Below, in pieces: positions 37,123 through 48,631 of a stretch of DNA of 64,000 bases (the stretch's first letter is position 1; each line of letters begins with the position of its first letter). A program made the translations under genes and the position numbers. Below the pieces are notes generated by a model. It did no database searches. It was not told the DNA's origin and worked only from the letters and a program-made list of their open reading frames with translations. Origin of the DNA: Rotaria sp. Silwood1 (Eukaryota > Rotifera > Eurotatoria > Philodinida > Philodinidae); the NCBI GenBank assembly GCA_905250075.1, contig CAJNOP010000036.1:1250392-1314391 (forward strand), written 5' to 3'.

Positions 37123-40100
37123 TTTACTTAAAAATAGAATTTCGAATAAATCTATTTTTATTTTTTTAGAAATATATTCGATTAATATTGAAATATAGAT
37201 AAATCATGTTTCATTTTCTTAACATGTCAACAGATTGAAAAAATTACAATAAGAATTAATAAGCGAGCTTGTTAGTATAGTCTCGTTGAGATTGAAATGT
37301 CAAACACATGTAGTCTTTAACCTCATTATATTAGTATAAAAATATGTCAAATTAAAAATCTCATGCAGACTATGTTTGTTTTTCATGATATCGATTATCA
37401 GAAAAGTTATTCGTCGTATTTCTATTTTTCTTAATTTAACATTATTCTTACTATTGATATAAGTTGCAGATAAATCTTTTATACAAATCTATTATATCTA
37501 CAGCAGATTTCATCGTACAATTATACACTTTGATAAGTGCACAAACACTGATATTGATTATTATCTTAAGTAGTTCACACTTTTTTTATGCTGATCATAT
37601 AATGACTATGGCAAAAATCATTGCATGATTTTTCATTATCCTTGATGTCTTAAATATAAAATTTTTATTTGCGTAAAAAAAAAAAACTAAATTTTCGAAG
37701 TCTTTTTCGATCGTTAATAAACTCTGAGAAAAGATTCGGACACTTGTCGTCCTTGATGGTTATAAGGCCTGTAATGAGAGCAAGGCAAAGTTGCAAAACT
37801 TCGACTTTAAAACATGCACTCACTATTTTTTTTTTCGAGTATTTATTTAAGTTCCACAATAAATAATAAAGTTATTCAAATTGTCAATAATTTTATAAAT
37901 ATTAAGTTGTCGATATTAAAGTATGATTCATCTTTTGAAAATAAATGATAATATAATAACAAAAATTACATATTAATAGTTTTTAATATTCTTGATTTAT
38001 TTCTAATATAGACATTCTTCTCCTTTTTTTTTTTTAAATTGATACAGTTTTGAAAGAACATATATAATAAACTTACATTTGTTTCTTTTTTTATGACTTT
38101 ATAAATGCAATTATTTACCAATGTGTAGAACATTATTATTTTTTAAAACATGAAGAACCTTTTCTTTGTGAAAAAAAAAAATATCCTCATCCATATAAAT
38201 TCATATTAACAAGCTTTATTTTGATACAAAATTGCTTGTCTCTAACATTTACATATATAAAACTTAACTGTGTCATAAAGATTTAATTGAGAGTTATAAA
38301 AGTATTCAAAAATGTTTTTCTTATCAATGAAATTTCCTACGAATAAATTGATTAAGTTCAGAATAAAATAATTAAGTTTGATTTATTCATTTAAACGTAT
38401 AAATTATTAATAAAATATTATTTATTTGAAAACAAAAATCCAATCATTCATAGAATCTCATGTTTAATCTTTAATTATTTACATTTTTTTTTCATCCATT
38501 CATTAATATTCATCATAATTTGATTGATTTAAGAATAAATATATTTAATCATGTTGATCTTGAATGATAAGATAGAATATTGATGACTCTATCAAAACAT
38601 TTAGTTTTTATGTCATGTATCTTTTAGTTTGACGAAAAATTTGATAGATTTCAATAAGTCGTGTGAATACAGAAATTTTTTATTTATAATATTTTGTATT
38701 AAACTTATTCTTTATCTTTTAGTAGAAATTTGTTGATTTTATAAGAATTTTTAGAAGAACATTTTTCATTGAAGTTCATCTGTTTTTCTTGTTGCTTTTC
38801 GAACACATTTTATTGAGTAGAACATCTAAATCTTTTCATTGAATAAAATTTGGATTCTTCTATTGATTCATAGATTTATCTCTTATATTACATGTCAAAG
38901 GTTGTAACAAAACATGAAAAACTTCAAAAGTTTAAATTAGTTTCGTTTAATGTTTTTGTTATATGCTGAAGTCTTATAGACTTCTTGTATCTCAAATAAA
39001 TATCACAATTAAATAAGTTCGAATTAATGAAATAGGATTGTACAAAAGTTTCATCCTTCTATTATTTAAAATTTATCAAATTTATCATCTAGATACAAGA
39101 TCAATGAAATAAAAACTATATGATTCGATAGAATTAACAATATGAAACATCAGAGATTTTATTGAAATGAAGAAAATCGAGTAAAATTGTAAAAAAGAAA
39201 ACGACGTAGTAAACTTGGAACTCGTATACTCTTGAGTAGAATCGAGTTAATACAGAATCGTTTGACGATAACACATACCTCACAAACATGTCTCATTAAA
39301 TTTATTTCTTCTTTATCTTAGCGTAAGAAGTTTGCAGAGAGTCTACCTGTCTTTGTCAAAAATAATCCATAAAATTTATTTGTCAAATTTTTTTTAATTG
39401 AACATTCATATTGACTTCAAGTTATATACTAATAAATTTAACTGTGTAAAAAAGAAATATGTTTGCAACATGAAAAGTCTACTTGAATTTTCGGTTGAAC
39501 TGATGATATATGCAAGTTCGTGATAAGAAATCTAGTTATAGAGAATAATACCCCTTTACAAGTTCTATTGGATAATACATAAATATTGTTTTATTCCATT
39601 TGTTCTTTTTTTTTGTAGTAAAATTATTTTCTAACTGACTTACACTTGAAATTATCAAAAAAAGAATGAGAGCTCTCAAATTTTCTGTTGCGCATTTGAA
39701 GACTCGAATTATTCTTTAGACAAATCGTATTGAAAATATCCTTGTTCAAATATATGGCAACCAAATAAAATAATATTTATTGAAGATGAAAAAGAAAGAC
39801 GGTAACTTGAATATAAGCGATTTTGATAAAATTTTGCTTTCTAAAAATATTCTATTAATTTTGAATAAATGAGGTTATATTTTAATCTTACAGTACAATC
39901 AATTGAATTTTTGTTATCGATTCAATTGTTCATATATTTGACTTGACAATTTTTTCTTATTAGATGATTTCAAAGAAGTTCTTTCAATCATTCGAAATGT
40001 TTCACATTGAAAAGTATTTTATTTAGTACAATTGACATACTTTACAAACAAAGTTTATTGATGAAATCATAAAATATATTTACAAAATAAAATATTTCTC

Positions 40101-41167
40101 AACAATGTTTCAAAATTTAAATGTAAAAGAAACAAAATTAATGGAAAAATTTTGCTCTACCCACTGTTAAAACAAAAAAAAACTACACTCAAGCAACATT
40201 ATTAATTTGCCTTGTTTCTCTCTGTTTTTCTTTCGGCTTTTTTTCTTTTACTCTGTTGAATATATATATATGCTTATGTTAGTGCAATATTAAGTTGTAT
40301 GCATGTGTTGATTCAACATACATAGTCAGATCAAATTCGTCATGACATCAAGTATCATTATTTAGTCTTGCAATGAAAATTTTTCTCATCTATAAATGAA
40401 TCATTATTGTAAAATATATAAAATAGAGAGTGAGAGAGACAACTATTTAAATGAGCGACTTTTTTTTTTTTGTTCGTTATAGACTTCTACTATAGTAGAA
40501 AACGTTTACGAATGAAATGTAGGCGTTTGTTGCCTTTGTTGATTAACATCATCCACATGCGCGTGCAATTTGGTCGATGCAACTAGAGTGAGCGATCTTC
40601 TAGTTGTTTTTCTCCGCATCGATTTTTTTATTCATTCTTTATTGCATATATATATATACATATGCACATTAAGTAGACAACCGATGACGACTGCGAACGA
40701 TTGTGCGATGCAACCGGTTTAATCGAATAGAGAGAAACGATGCCATGTGTGTGTGCGTGTGTGAGAAAGATGCTATCATCATTATAGTGCTCGTCGAGAG
40801 AATAAGGAAAACCTCTTTCATTTCCTCTTGTATTCTCTCTTTTTTTTCTATCTTTCGATTGTTTATGGGCTTTGGATGCACAAGCGCATGTATACAGTAA
40901 ACAAAGTTCCATCTATGTTTCTAAGATGTATGTGTGCGTAGAAAAAAAAAAGAATAGGAATTTTCTCTTTTCTCTATCGTGATAGAATGTCGTCGTTGAA
41001 GGCAAAATGGATTGTGCGTGTGAAAGAGAAAAAAAAAATATCGATCCTAAAGAAAATAAGTCGTGCAATGAAACAACGACAACTGATGACAGATCGATTC
41101 AGAACAATGTATTTTTTTAACTTTCTCGACAACTTTATTTAACTATGAAAATCATGTAAGTAAACTT

Positions 41168-41169
<2 letters not shown>

Positions 41170-41202
<33 letters not shown>
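41170..41202. repeat. Homopolymer T run (about 33 bases)
   Basis: Uninterrupted T tract in non-coding sequence. Its length may be approximate because such runs are prone to sequencing error. Confidence 0.8.
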
Positions 41203-41414
41203 CTCCGACAATCTATTTCAATATAATCCCTTCGATTATCATTTTTATTTTTAAACTCTTAATACAACAAGAATATAATTTATCTCTTTTGTATTACATC
41301 AAGCTTTTTTATCAAAAGAATTAATTTAATTTTTGATAGAATTAATATCAATATATATAACTTAGTCAGCAATAAAATGCATTGTTATACTAAATATCAT
41401 TAAAAAAGAAAAAA

Positions 41415-41438
41415 TTTTTTTTTTTTTTTTTTTTTTTT
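41415..41438. repeat. Homopolymer T run (about 24 bases)
   Basis: Second long T tract, non-coding. Confidence 0.8.
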
Positions 41439-42268
41439 GGTTGATGTTGATATCAGAATGATAGAAAAATCGATAGCGACAAATGTTGTTGATGATTTGT
41501 ACATATAATGCTGTTTATGATTATCCATCTTAACATATGGCATTCTTTCAGTTACCGAGTTTCTCTTATAGGAATGCCATTATCAAGCATGTAACGAAGA
41601 TGATGACGAACCAACTAGCCGTAAGAAAAGATCAATATCCGCTCTCTTTCATATATATATATATACAAACACCCGTTCTGATGTAAATGTCACTGAGAAT
41701 AAAGAAGCAAATCATTGTCACCATCATTAACTAGCATCAACTTCACTAGAAATCGTTGCTGTTCGTTGTCTTATTAATTGTATTGACTTAGCTCTGATGG
41801 TTGCTATCTGTCGTCGTCATAATAGTATTGATTACTATGTATGCACACGTCTTTTTTTTCAACAATATTCGCTAGGAGAATATATCAGAAAAAAAAATTG
41901 AGTCAGTAAAAAAAAAAAGTAGAAGAAGAAGAAGACGAGTGTTCAGGTTGCATCAATAAAATTGACAATAGAACTATAGAGACGATCAACAGCCTATATA
42001 TGTTTCAAGTCTAATAATGATTTCTTCTTATGTCCTGCCTCTTTCCTATCACCATGCGCACCAACCATGCCAAATAAATCAGCACACATATATAAAGACT
42101 TTTTCTTTTTTTTTTTTTCTCTATTCTTTTTTTTATATCGACTGATTACTTCTTTTTTTTCTCTCTCGTTCCCTTTTGCTATCTTTCATCGACGAAAGCA
42201 AATAACCGAAAAAATGAAAGAGAGAAAAACTAAGAGACGACGAGTTTGCCAACACATCACATCACACT

Positions 42269-42294
42269 GCACACACACACACACACACATACAC
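42269..42294. repeat. CA dinucleotide microsatellite
   Basis: About ten CA units with one interruption near the 3' end. Confidence 0.8.
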
Positions 42295-42371
42295 AAATCT
42301 TATTCTTCGCTCTCTTTCTTTTTATAATGCTGGCATGGCGTGAACATAACACATAGTCGATAGAGGAGAGG

Positions 42372-42392
42372 GGAAGAGAGAGAGAGAGAGAG
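42372..42392. repeat. GA dinucleotide microsatellite
   Basis: About nine GA units in non-coding sequence. Confidence 0.8.
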
Positions 42393-42799
42393 AAAAAGTG
42401 ACATTGTGCTATAAATCCACATACACGCACAACAACACTCTTTTTCTCTGTAGACACATATATCTGCAAGGAGAGTCTAATGATTAAGATGAAAATAGAA
42501 AGATCACTCTTATATATTTCAATGATACACGTAATATTTTGTATTATTTTCTTCATTAAAGAACCTTTTAATAATCTATCTTCATTATAATTCGACAAAC
42601 AGGTTTGTTTTATTTGGTTTTTTTTTTCGTCTTCTCAATATTTATTCTTCTTTTGACAACTTAATATGGCACTAATCCAAAAATTCTTATGTTTAGCAGA
42701 AAAGTAAAATATGTTTGTAGTAATAACGTTATCGATTCGCAATTTTTTTTTTCTTCCTTCATATTAACGTAAATCGCGCTTTTGACAGTTGTCTCGCAT

Positions 42800-43437
42800 A
42801 TGAATCAGCTGGAGGGACCACAAAAAAAAAACATCAGAAAACGAATAACAAGACGAAGGGAAAAAATTGGAGAAGAAAGAAAAAGAAAAAGATCGAGAAT
42901 ATATAGACAAACTATCACCAATCAATATTTCCTAAGATCAATAAGCAATTGTGCGAGAAGATGGCCACATCCAAAAAGAAGGCCAAAACAACAACAAGAC
43001 ATTGAAGGTGATTCAGAAAAAGAGAGTATGTAGATATTTGCTCGAAGGCTTAGATGAAGAAAAAAAAAAAAGGAGCCATGATTTCACCACCTACTAGGGT
43101 TTTGTTGTTTTCTTTTTAGCCGAGAAAAAAGGTTAGAACTCCAAGTTTATATTGATTCTTAGTCAAGGATTTATTCTTGTTCTTTTTTATGTTATATTAT
43201 TTCAGATGTTATTTTTATTTATTATAATGAAAACGATAAGCGTTGGTAATGCACGCCTGAAATTTTTCTCAAACCTTTGCTCTATCGTGAATAGGTGAGC
43301 AAAGTTTCAGGTGTATTGACCCAACACATTCTCTTCGTACATTAATACATAATCTACTTGTTCAAGTAAGTGTGTCACAATTGCTACCTGATTATGCACG
43401 AAGACAAATAATTCTACTAGTAATATCACTTGAATAA
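42800..43437 (+). CDS. Doubtful two-exon gene, basic N-terminus
   Basis: Two open stretches, 42800-43007 and 43295-43437, can be joined by a GT/AG intron of 287 bp in the same phase to give about 116 residues. The first exon encodes an Arg/Lys-rich segment. The second encodes SLRTLIHNLLVQ followed by QLLPDYARRQIILLV, which faintly recalls the L-R-x-L-I ... L-L-P ... Q-x-x-L-L pattern of DEUBAD domains in ASX-type chromatin proteins. If so, it is a fragment, since the family proteins are far longer. An alternative donor (gtaagtgt) lies inside the second exon. The basic stretch could equally be a by-product of purine-rich DNA. Treat as a candidate only. Confidence 0.25.
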
Positions 43438-44191
43438 ATATGCGTGTCAATTAATGTATTTCCATATTGGAAGAAAAACAAAAGAAATAAGACAAGAAGC
43501 AAGCTATTGATTGATTTCTTATATTACTGCTGACGGCACATATATCAATATATATTTATAGGTGAATGTCTATATATGTATATATATATATACATACTTG
43601 TTCTGAAAGAACTTTTCTTCATAGCAAGGACAAACTCAAATGTTAAAAAAAGAACGAGTATACATTGCAACAGCTTGTTTCTCATATCCAAAGATAATGA
43701 CAAGAAATAGATTTTATCAGACAATACTTCACACATCGTTGTTTTTTTCTAATCATCTAATTTTTTTTATCATATTCTAGAAAATCAACTTTGATTCTGA
43801 TATTTTTCATAATAAAAAAAAAAGAAATTTTTTATTTAATTTGTCTATCGAAGGATCAATATCCATTGTAGAATCTCATATCTTCTTGATTAATGTATCA
43901 GTATCAGATGTTCTTGTTTTCTTTTTCCTGTTTTAGTTTAATTCGATTAAAAGATAAACAGATCTATTTGTACATGATTCTACTTATTGTAATATGTCAG
44001 CGATTTAATTTCTTAAAAAAAAAAAATTCTCTTTTTTGTCTTCTATTTAAAAGAAGCAACAATTAACAATAAGCTATGTAATAACAACAAATAAATAATA
44101 ATAATAATAAAAAGAAAACGATGACAGTTATTTGCCTAATCAATAGCTTTTTTTTTTTTTGTGATGTCTTTTTCATTGAAATATCATTTGA
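43438..44191. other. Intergenic AT-rich stretch
   Basis: About 750 bp with a TATA/TG dinucleotide tract near 43554-43596. It contains the 3' flank of the canopy-like gene. Nothing else was seen. Confidence 0.45.
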
Positions 44192-46609
44192 TTATAGTTC
44201 ATTTTTATCCTGTTCTTTTCCCTCTTCTTCTTCTGTATTTTTTTCGTCTTGTTTCTCTTCAACAATGGATGATGGTGTTGGTCTTGGTTTAAAAAGTTCG
44301 TCAAGTTGATTTCCTTTACAATATTCTATATAAATAAAATAAAATATATTAATAAATACAAAAAAAAAAAAACGAGAACGAAGCCCGAAATATACTTACG
44401 ATTTAATTCAACACAAAAAAGTTCTGCTAATTGTCGAGCTGTTTGTGCATTTTTATTTTGTGTTACAAGTATATCAATAATACTATCATGATGATCTTCG
44501 AGAATATCATCACACTATAACAATAAAAAAAAAAGCGTAAAATGAGATGTCATAACAAGGTCTATTCATTTATAGAATAACCTTCGAGTAAATAAATAAA
44601 TAGATAGATATTATTTTAAAGGTTTCTAAGTTATTCACTATGGATTTTTGCTTTCTCTTATAACAAAAATCAATAGAAAAAAAGAAAAATTTGATATTCA
44701 AAGTGTGTGTGTTTTTTTTATATTTTAAAATTTGTTCTACTAATTCATTAAATTATCTTTGACAATATATATAGAATAAACGTAATAATCTTGTATTAGT
44801 TCATATCAGTTTGCGTGACATATTTATCTATATATCTATTTTTGTTGTCAAATAATCCATTGAAATTAAAGATAATCATTCTTTCATAAATCTTTTTATA
44901 CAAGTAACTATTATTAATTTTTTTTCAGAATATAAAACAAAACAAAAAACAAAAAAAAGAAGTCAATTTCTTCTTATTTTCTTTATTATTTATGACAGAT
45001 GAAAATGATTTTTCATTATATCATCATCGTTTTTTTGTTCCCTCTCTATTTTGTTTAATCGAGATCTCAGTTCGCACGCGTTTACAATCATCATTTGGAC
45101 ACGACCAATATTGACACATTGTCTTCATTTACTCGGGTTTTCTTTTTTTTTTTTGACGTCAATCTCATTCTTTCTGTTTTATTTGAACAAAAAAAAAAGC
45201 AAGAGAGCGAGAGAGAGAAAGAGCGACAGATATTTGTCTACTTTTAATTATATGACTACAAGCCGAGAAAGAAATGTCAACAAAGCAAGTCTCATATATA
45301 TATTTTTTTTTTGATGGTGCCTACCTAATAAATATGCTCAATCGATTCAATAGAAAATGAATAAAGTCACAATTCAGGAAACGGATGTTCAATAGCAAAC
45401 ATATAGAATAGTGAAGACTAGAAAATAAGCTCAACTGTACTTGTTTTTGGATATAGAATTCAATGTTTTTTTTTTTTTTTTTTTTAGAAAAAGACAATGT
45501 TGGAATTTACAAATTGATTTGATTTTTTAATTTTGATAGAAATGTAATGAATGTTTATTAATATAAAGAAATTATGATATAGTGGTATATTTTATATTTA
45601 ATTGAATCTGATGGAAGTGTACTAAGAAAAATATATCAAAATTTATATGATACTTGAAATGATCAGAGGCAATCATTTTTTTCAAATTGTTTTGAGTCAG
45701 AAATAAATGTAATTATCTGTTTATTTAATATACTTGATCGTCTTTATTATTGATATTGTGATATATATTTATTTATTAATTGTTTCAATTTTGATGTTTT
45801 TATTTCAATAAAATATCCTCAATTCAGTTTTTTTTTTTACTTGAAATTGAGCTATTTTATTTCTTATCAAACAGTTTACGAATACGAAAAATTAAATTGA
45901 TCAAACTCAAAATAAAAAGTTAGTTTTGATGAGAAGATTCTTCACTTCAAGTCTTAACACTATAACGACTAATCTATATTATCTTGTTTCTGATCGAAAT
46001 GATTGTCAAAAATAAAAACATTAAATTATTAAAAAAAAAAAAATCTTCTTACCGCATGTTCATAAAGATTTTTCAATGGACTTGGTATTACTTCTTGAGC
46101 TAAAAAACCAAAAAAAAATAAATTTAAATGTTTTTCTTTTAACAAAATCTACCATCTCTAATAAATTTTGAACAAAGATTTTCAAGAACATTTTCAGCAT
46201 GATATGCTGTTTCAATAACTGGTACCTTTAATAATAAAGAGAAAAAAAAATCAAAAATAGATAGATCTAAAATTAAATAATTAATATTACATCTTTTAAT
46301 TTTTGATGTCCATGACCATCAACACGATATGATCCAACTTGAACACGTTCATTTGGATCAACATTATTCATTTCACGAAATATTGTTTCACTCATAGATT
46401 TACATGCTAAAAGAAGCAAAGCAAAAAAACAAACAAACAAACATAGTTTAAATAAATTAATTGAATTCTATTTTCATACCTGAACAATAAAAATCTTGTT
46501 TTTTTCTTTTATTATTATTATCATCAGTTGATGATGCTACTTGACTTTGAACTAATTGTATAAATATAAAGAAGAGAATACATAAAATATATACAGAAGA
46601 ATTCATCAT
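44192..46609 (-). CDS. Canopy (CNPY)-like ER saposin-fold protein
   Basis: Six exons on the minus strand, 46480-46609, 46291-46406, 46153-46225, 46053-46099, 44400-44514 and 44192-44325, give 204 residues. Residues 1-22 are a signal peptide. The mature part carries CSAC (42-45), then FREMNNVDPNERVQVGSYRV, a segment typical of canopy proteins, then cysteines in ENLCSKF, EHACDD, FCVEL and YCKG, giving the disulphide-rich saposin-like fold. An acidic tail ends in KNEL, a variant of the KDEL/HDEL ER-retention signal. Canopy proteins act in the ER as co-chaperones for surface receptors. One intron (44515-46052) is about 1.5 kb, far longer than the others. The first ATG lies directly after a tttttcag, and only 77 bp separate it from the bZIP stop upstream on the same strand. 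Confidence 0.85.
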
Positions 46610-46686
46610 CTGAAAAAGAGGACACAAAAAATTATAACTAATATATTTTCATTCTATACATGATACAATACAAAAGTAAAATTTTA
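46610..46686 (-). promoter_or_regulatory. Short intercistronic spacer with polyadenylation signal and splice-acceptor-like site
   Basis: On the minus strand an AATAAA overlaps the end of the bZIP coding region (46683-46688). A pyrimidine-rich ctctttttcag then abuts the ATG of the canopy-like gene. This is the layout expected of an operon whose downstream cistron receives a trans-spliced leader; rotifers are known to trans-splice. It could also be the acceptor of a normal 5'-UTR intron. Confidence 0.4.
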
Positions 46687-47175
46687 TTAATTTTTATTCA
46701 TGCTAACAATTTTATATTGAACACCATTAATAAGTACAATAGCTCCATCAAGACTATTTGGATCAAGTTGTGTATCAGATGTAGCAGCAGCAGCATTAGT
46801 TTTATCTTCATTTGTATTTATTGTTAATATAGGTGTAGAAGAATTTTGTTTTGATTTTTCAATTGGTTTTGGTTGTATAGAAGATGTTGATATTGAATTT
46901 GAATTTGAATTTATATTTGTTTGTGATGATAAAATTTCATCAACAGCAATTCCAGTATGTTGTTTAAATAATTCTTGTAATTGTTCATATTCTTGTTTGA
47001 GAGTTCTTATATGTTGAGTTAATTCTTCATTTTCTTGTTCTAATTTATTTATTGATTCCATTGTTTCATCACGTTCACGACGAGATTTTTCACGAGATTT
47101 TTTAACACTATCATTATTTTTTGCACGTATTTGATTATAACGTGGATCTGTACGTGGAACAGAACGACGTTGCAT
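46687..47175 (-). CDS. C/EBP-like bZIP transcription factor
   Basis: A 162-residue intronless protein. The basic region (about 14-36) includes RAKNNDSVKKSREKSRRER, close to the C/EBP signature N-N-x-x-V-(R/K)-K-S-R that contacts DNA, with Asn20/Asn21, Val24 and Arg28 in place. The leucine zipper follows, with Leu45, Leu52, Leu59 and Leu66 at exact heptad spacing, so it should dimerise. The C-terminal half (about 82-140) is Ser/Asn/Thr-rich and likely disordered, ending in a short hydrophobic GAIVLINGVQYKIVSM. The bZIP is N-terminal and no long activation domain precedes it, which is like C/EBP-gamma rather than C/EBP-alpha or -beta. It probably heads a two-gene unit with the canopy-like gene. 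Confidence 0.88.
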   Translation of the reverse strand: MQRRSVPRTDPRYNQIRAKNNDSVKKSREKSRRERDETMESINKLEQENEELTQHIRTLKQEYEQLQELFKQHTGIAVDEILSSQTNINSNSNSISTSSIQPKPIEKSKQNSSTPILTINTNEDKTNAAAATSDTQLDPNSLDGAIVLINGVQYKIVSMNKN

Positions 47176-47329
47176 ATTCGTTTTGTTTTATCAAGTCACA
47201 ATTAATGGACAATTCGAAATAGATAACAAAATGATAGATGAATGATGTCAAAAAAAAAAAAGAAAGAAACACTATATTTATTGGATTTTTTTTTATTATT
47301 TTGTATTCAAATAAAATTTACTCGTTTGA

Positions 47330-48243
47330 ATATGGATATGTAAGTATTAATTTTTTGGATGACGACAGATCAAATTTGTATTGGTTTATTATGAAACATT
47401 TTTTATTGAGCCATTTGTACGAATAGAATTTGCTTATTTTTTTTGTGTCTTGTTATTGATAAATATGAGTTGATATTTAAAAATCATTTTAATTTCTTTT
47501 ATTCAATTCATTTAATTAAATATGAATTAGATTAGTTTTTACAAAAAGAATGTTCATCATTTAGTGACATCTCTCAAATATAATACAATTTTCATCAAAT
47601 TTTTGTAGCTTGAAAGTCGAAAAATCATCATCATCTGTAGGTATATGCAATAATATACGTGGTTTAGAATCATTTTCACGTTCAAAAGTATCATCTCGTA
47701 GTACATCAACTATCGGTTTTGTGAATTCTCATCAAATGGAGAACCCATCTGTTAAACGGTTAGTTTTTTTTCTTATGAAATACTTTTCTCTGTATGTTAT
47801 ACATACATAGACCTACGGTAAGCTTAATCTTACCTTCCTCAAAAACAGAATCATCAAACGAACAAATGGTAACAAGTGATACGGTTTTGTTATTCGATAA
47901 TACAAAGAAATCTTCATCAGTTCAATTTAATAAACAGGAAAAGAAAGATTTTGCTATAAAGAAGTATGGATAACTATTATTCAATAGCAAAAGATTATAT
48001 ATTAAAATACTGATTTTTTTTTTGTTTTTTCTTTATAAATAGAAATCAAAATTTAGTATTAGACGAGTCTAATGATTCATGTATATGTTCGATACTACAC
48101 ATATTAATACGATTAATTTGTATGGCTTTATTCACTTGTATTATTGGTATGTTTATTTTTACTTTAATCTTCTATGCTTTTGATATTTATTGGCTTGAAC
48201 AACCAATTATTAATAATTCATCATCGTGGTTCGATGAAAATAA
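47330..48243 (+). CDS. Small single-pass membrane protein, 3' end lost in assembly gap
   Basis: Exons 47609-47758, 47811-47963 and 48043-48243 join in frame through short GT/AG introns. An 8-nt first exon (47330-47337, ATGGATAT) followed by a strong gtaagt donor gives an in-frame start, although the true start could lie in a trans-spliced exon instead. The 170 visible residues have a Ser-rich polar N-terminus (about 1-115), then SCICSILHILIRL and a hydrophobic segment of about 25 residues (roughly 127-151), then WLEQPIINNSSSW on the far side. No domain is recognised. The sequence breaks off at the 100-N gap, so the C-terminal part is unknown. Confidence 0.5.
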
Positions 48244-48343
48244 NNNNNNNNNNNNNNNNNNNNNNNNNNNNNNNNNNNNNNNNNNNNNNNNNNNNNNNNN
48301 NNNNNNNNNNNNNNNNNNNNNNNNNNNNNNNNNNNNNNNNNNN
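48244..48343. other. Assembly gap (100 N)
   Basis: Exactly 100 N, the conventional size for a gap of unknown length. The missing part probably holds the end of the membrane-protein gene. The following 288 bp up to the ART stop show no clear continuation. Confidence 0.95.
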
Positions 48344-48631
48344 CCCTAAGTAGATTTTGTTGATGTATATTTTCGTATTGGAAAATCATTACTATTATAA
48401 TGATCATCATCAACAAAAACAAAATCGAATGAAAGTTTATTTTAATACTTTTATTATCTTCTTATGTAAAACATTGAATAATCTTATTTTTAAATTGAAA
48501 ATATAATTTATTTCGATTTAATATTCAAACTAAATGAACTACATAATTACTAAATACTAATAAGAATAACAAAATTTATTTTTAAATAATATTCAAAAAA
48601 CAAAAAAATAAAATAAAATAATAATTAACTA

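Larger units (their letters stand above)
37123..42799. other. Gene-poor region with simple repeats
   Basis: About 5.7 kb of very AT-rich DNA. It includes T runs of 33 bases (41170-41202) and 24 bases (41415-41438), TG-rich repeats near 40747, AT repeats near 41648, a CA run near 42270-42290 and a GA run near 42372-42392. From about 40450 to 42450 the sequence is less AT-rich and dense in pyrimidine tracts. This could be the untranslated or regulatory part of a gene, but no reading frame supports that. Confidence 0.45.

Noticed and set aside
40628..40912. Overlapping open frames on both strands
   Set aside because: They arise from TG/CA and purine-rich simple sequence; no coding signal.
42067..42598. 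Open frames over CA and GA microsatellites
   Set aside because: Translation is repeat-driven (His-Thr, Ser-Leu runs).
44121..44491. Plus-strand open frames
   Set aside because: They are the antisense of canopy-like exons 5 and 6, which have matching splice sites and family motifs on the minus strand.
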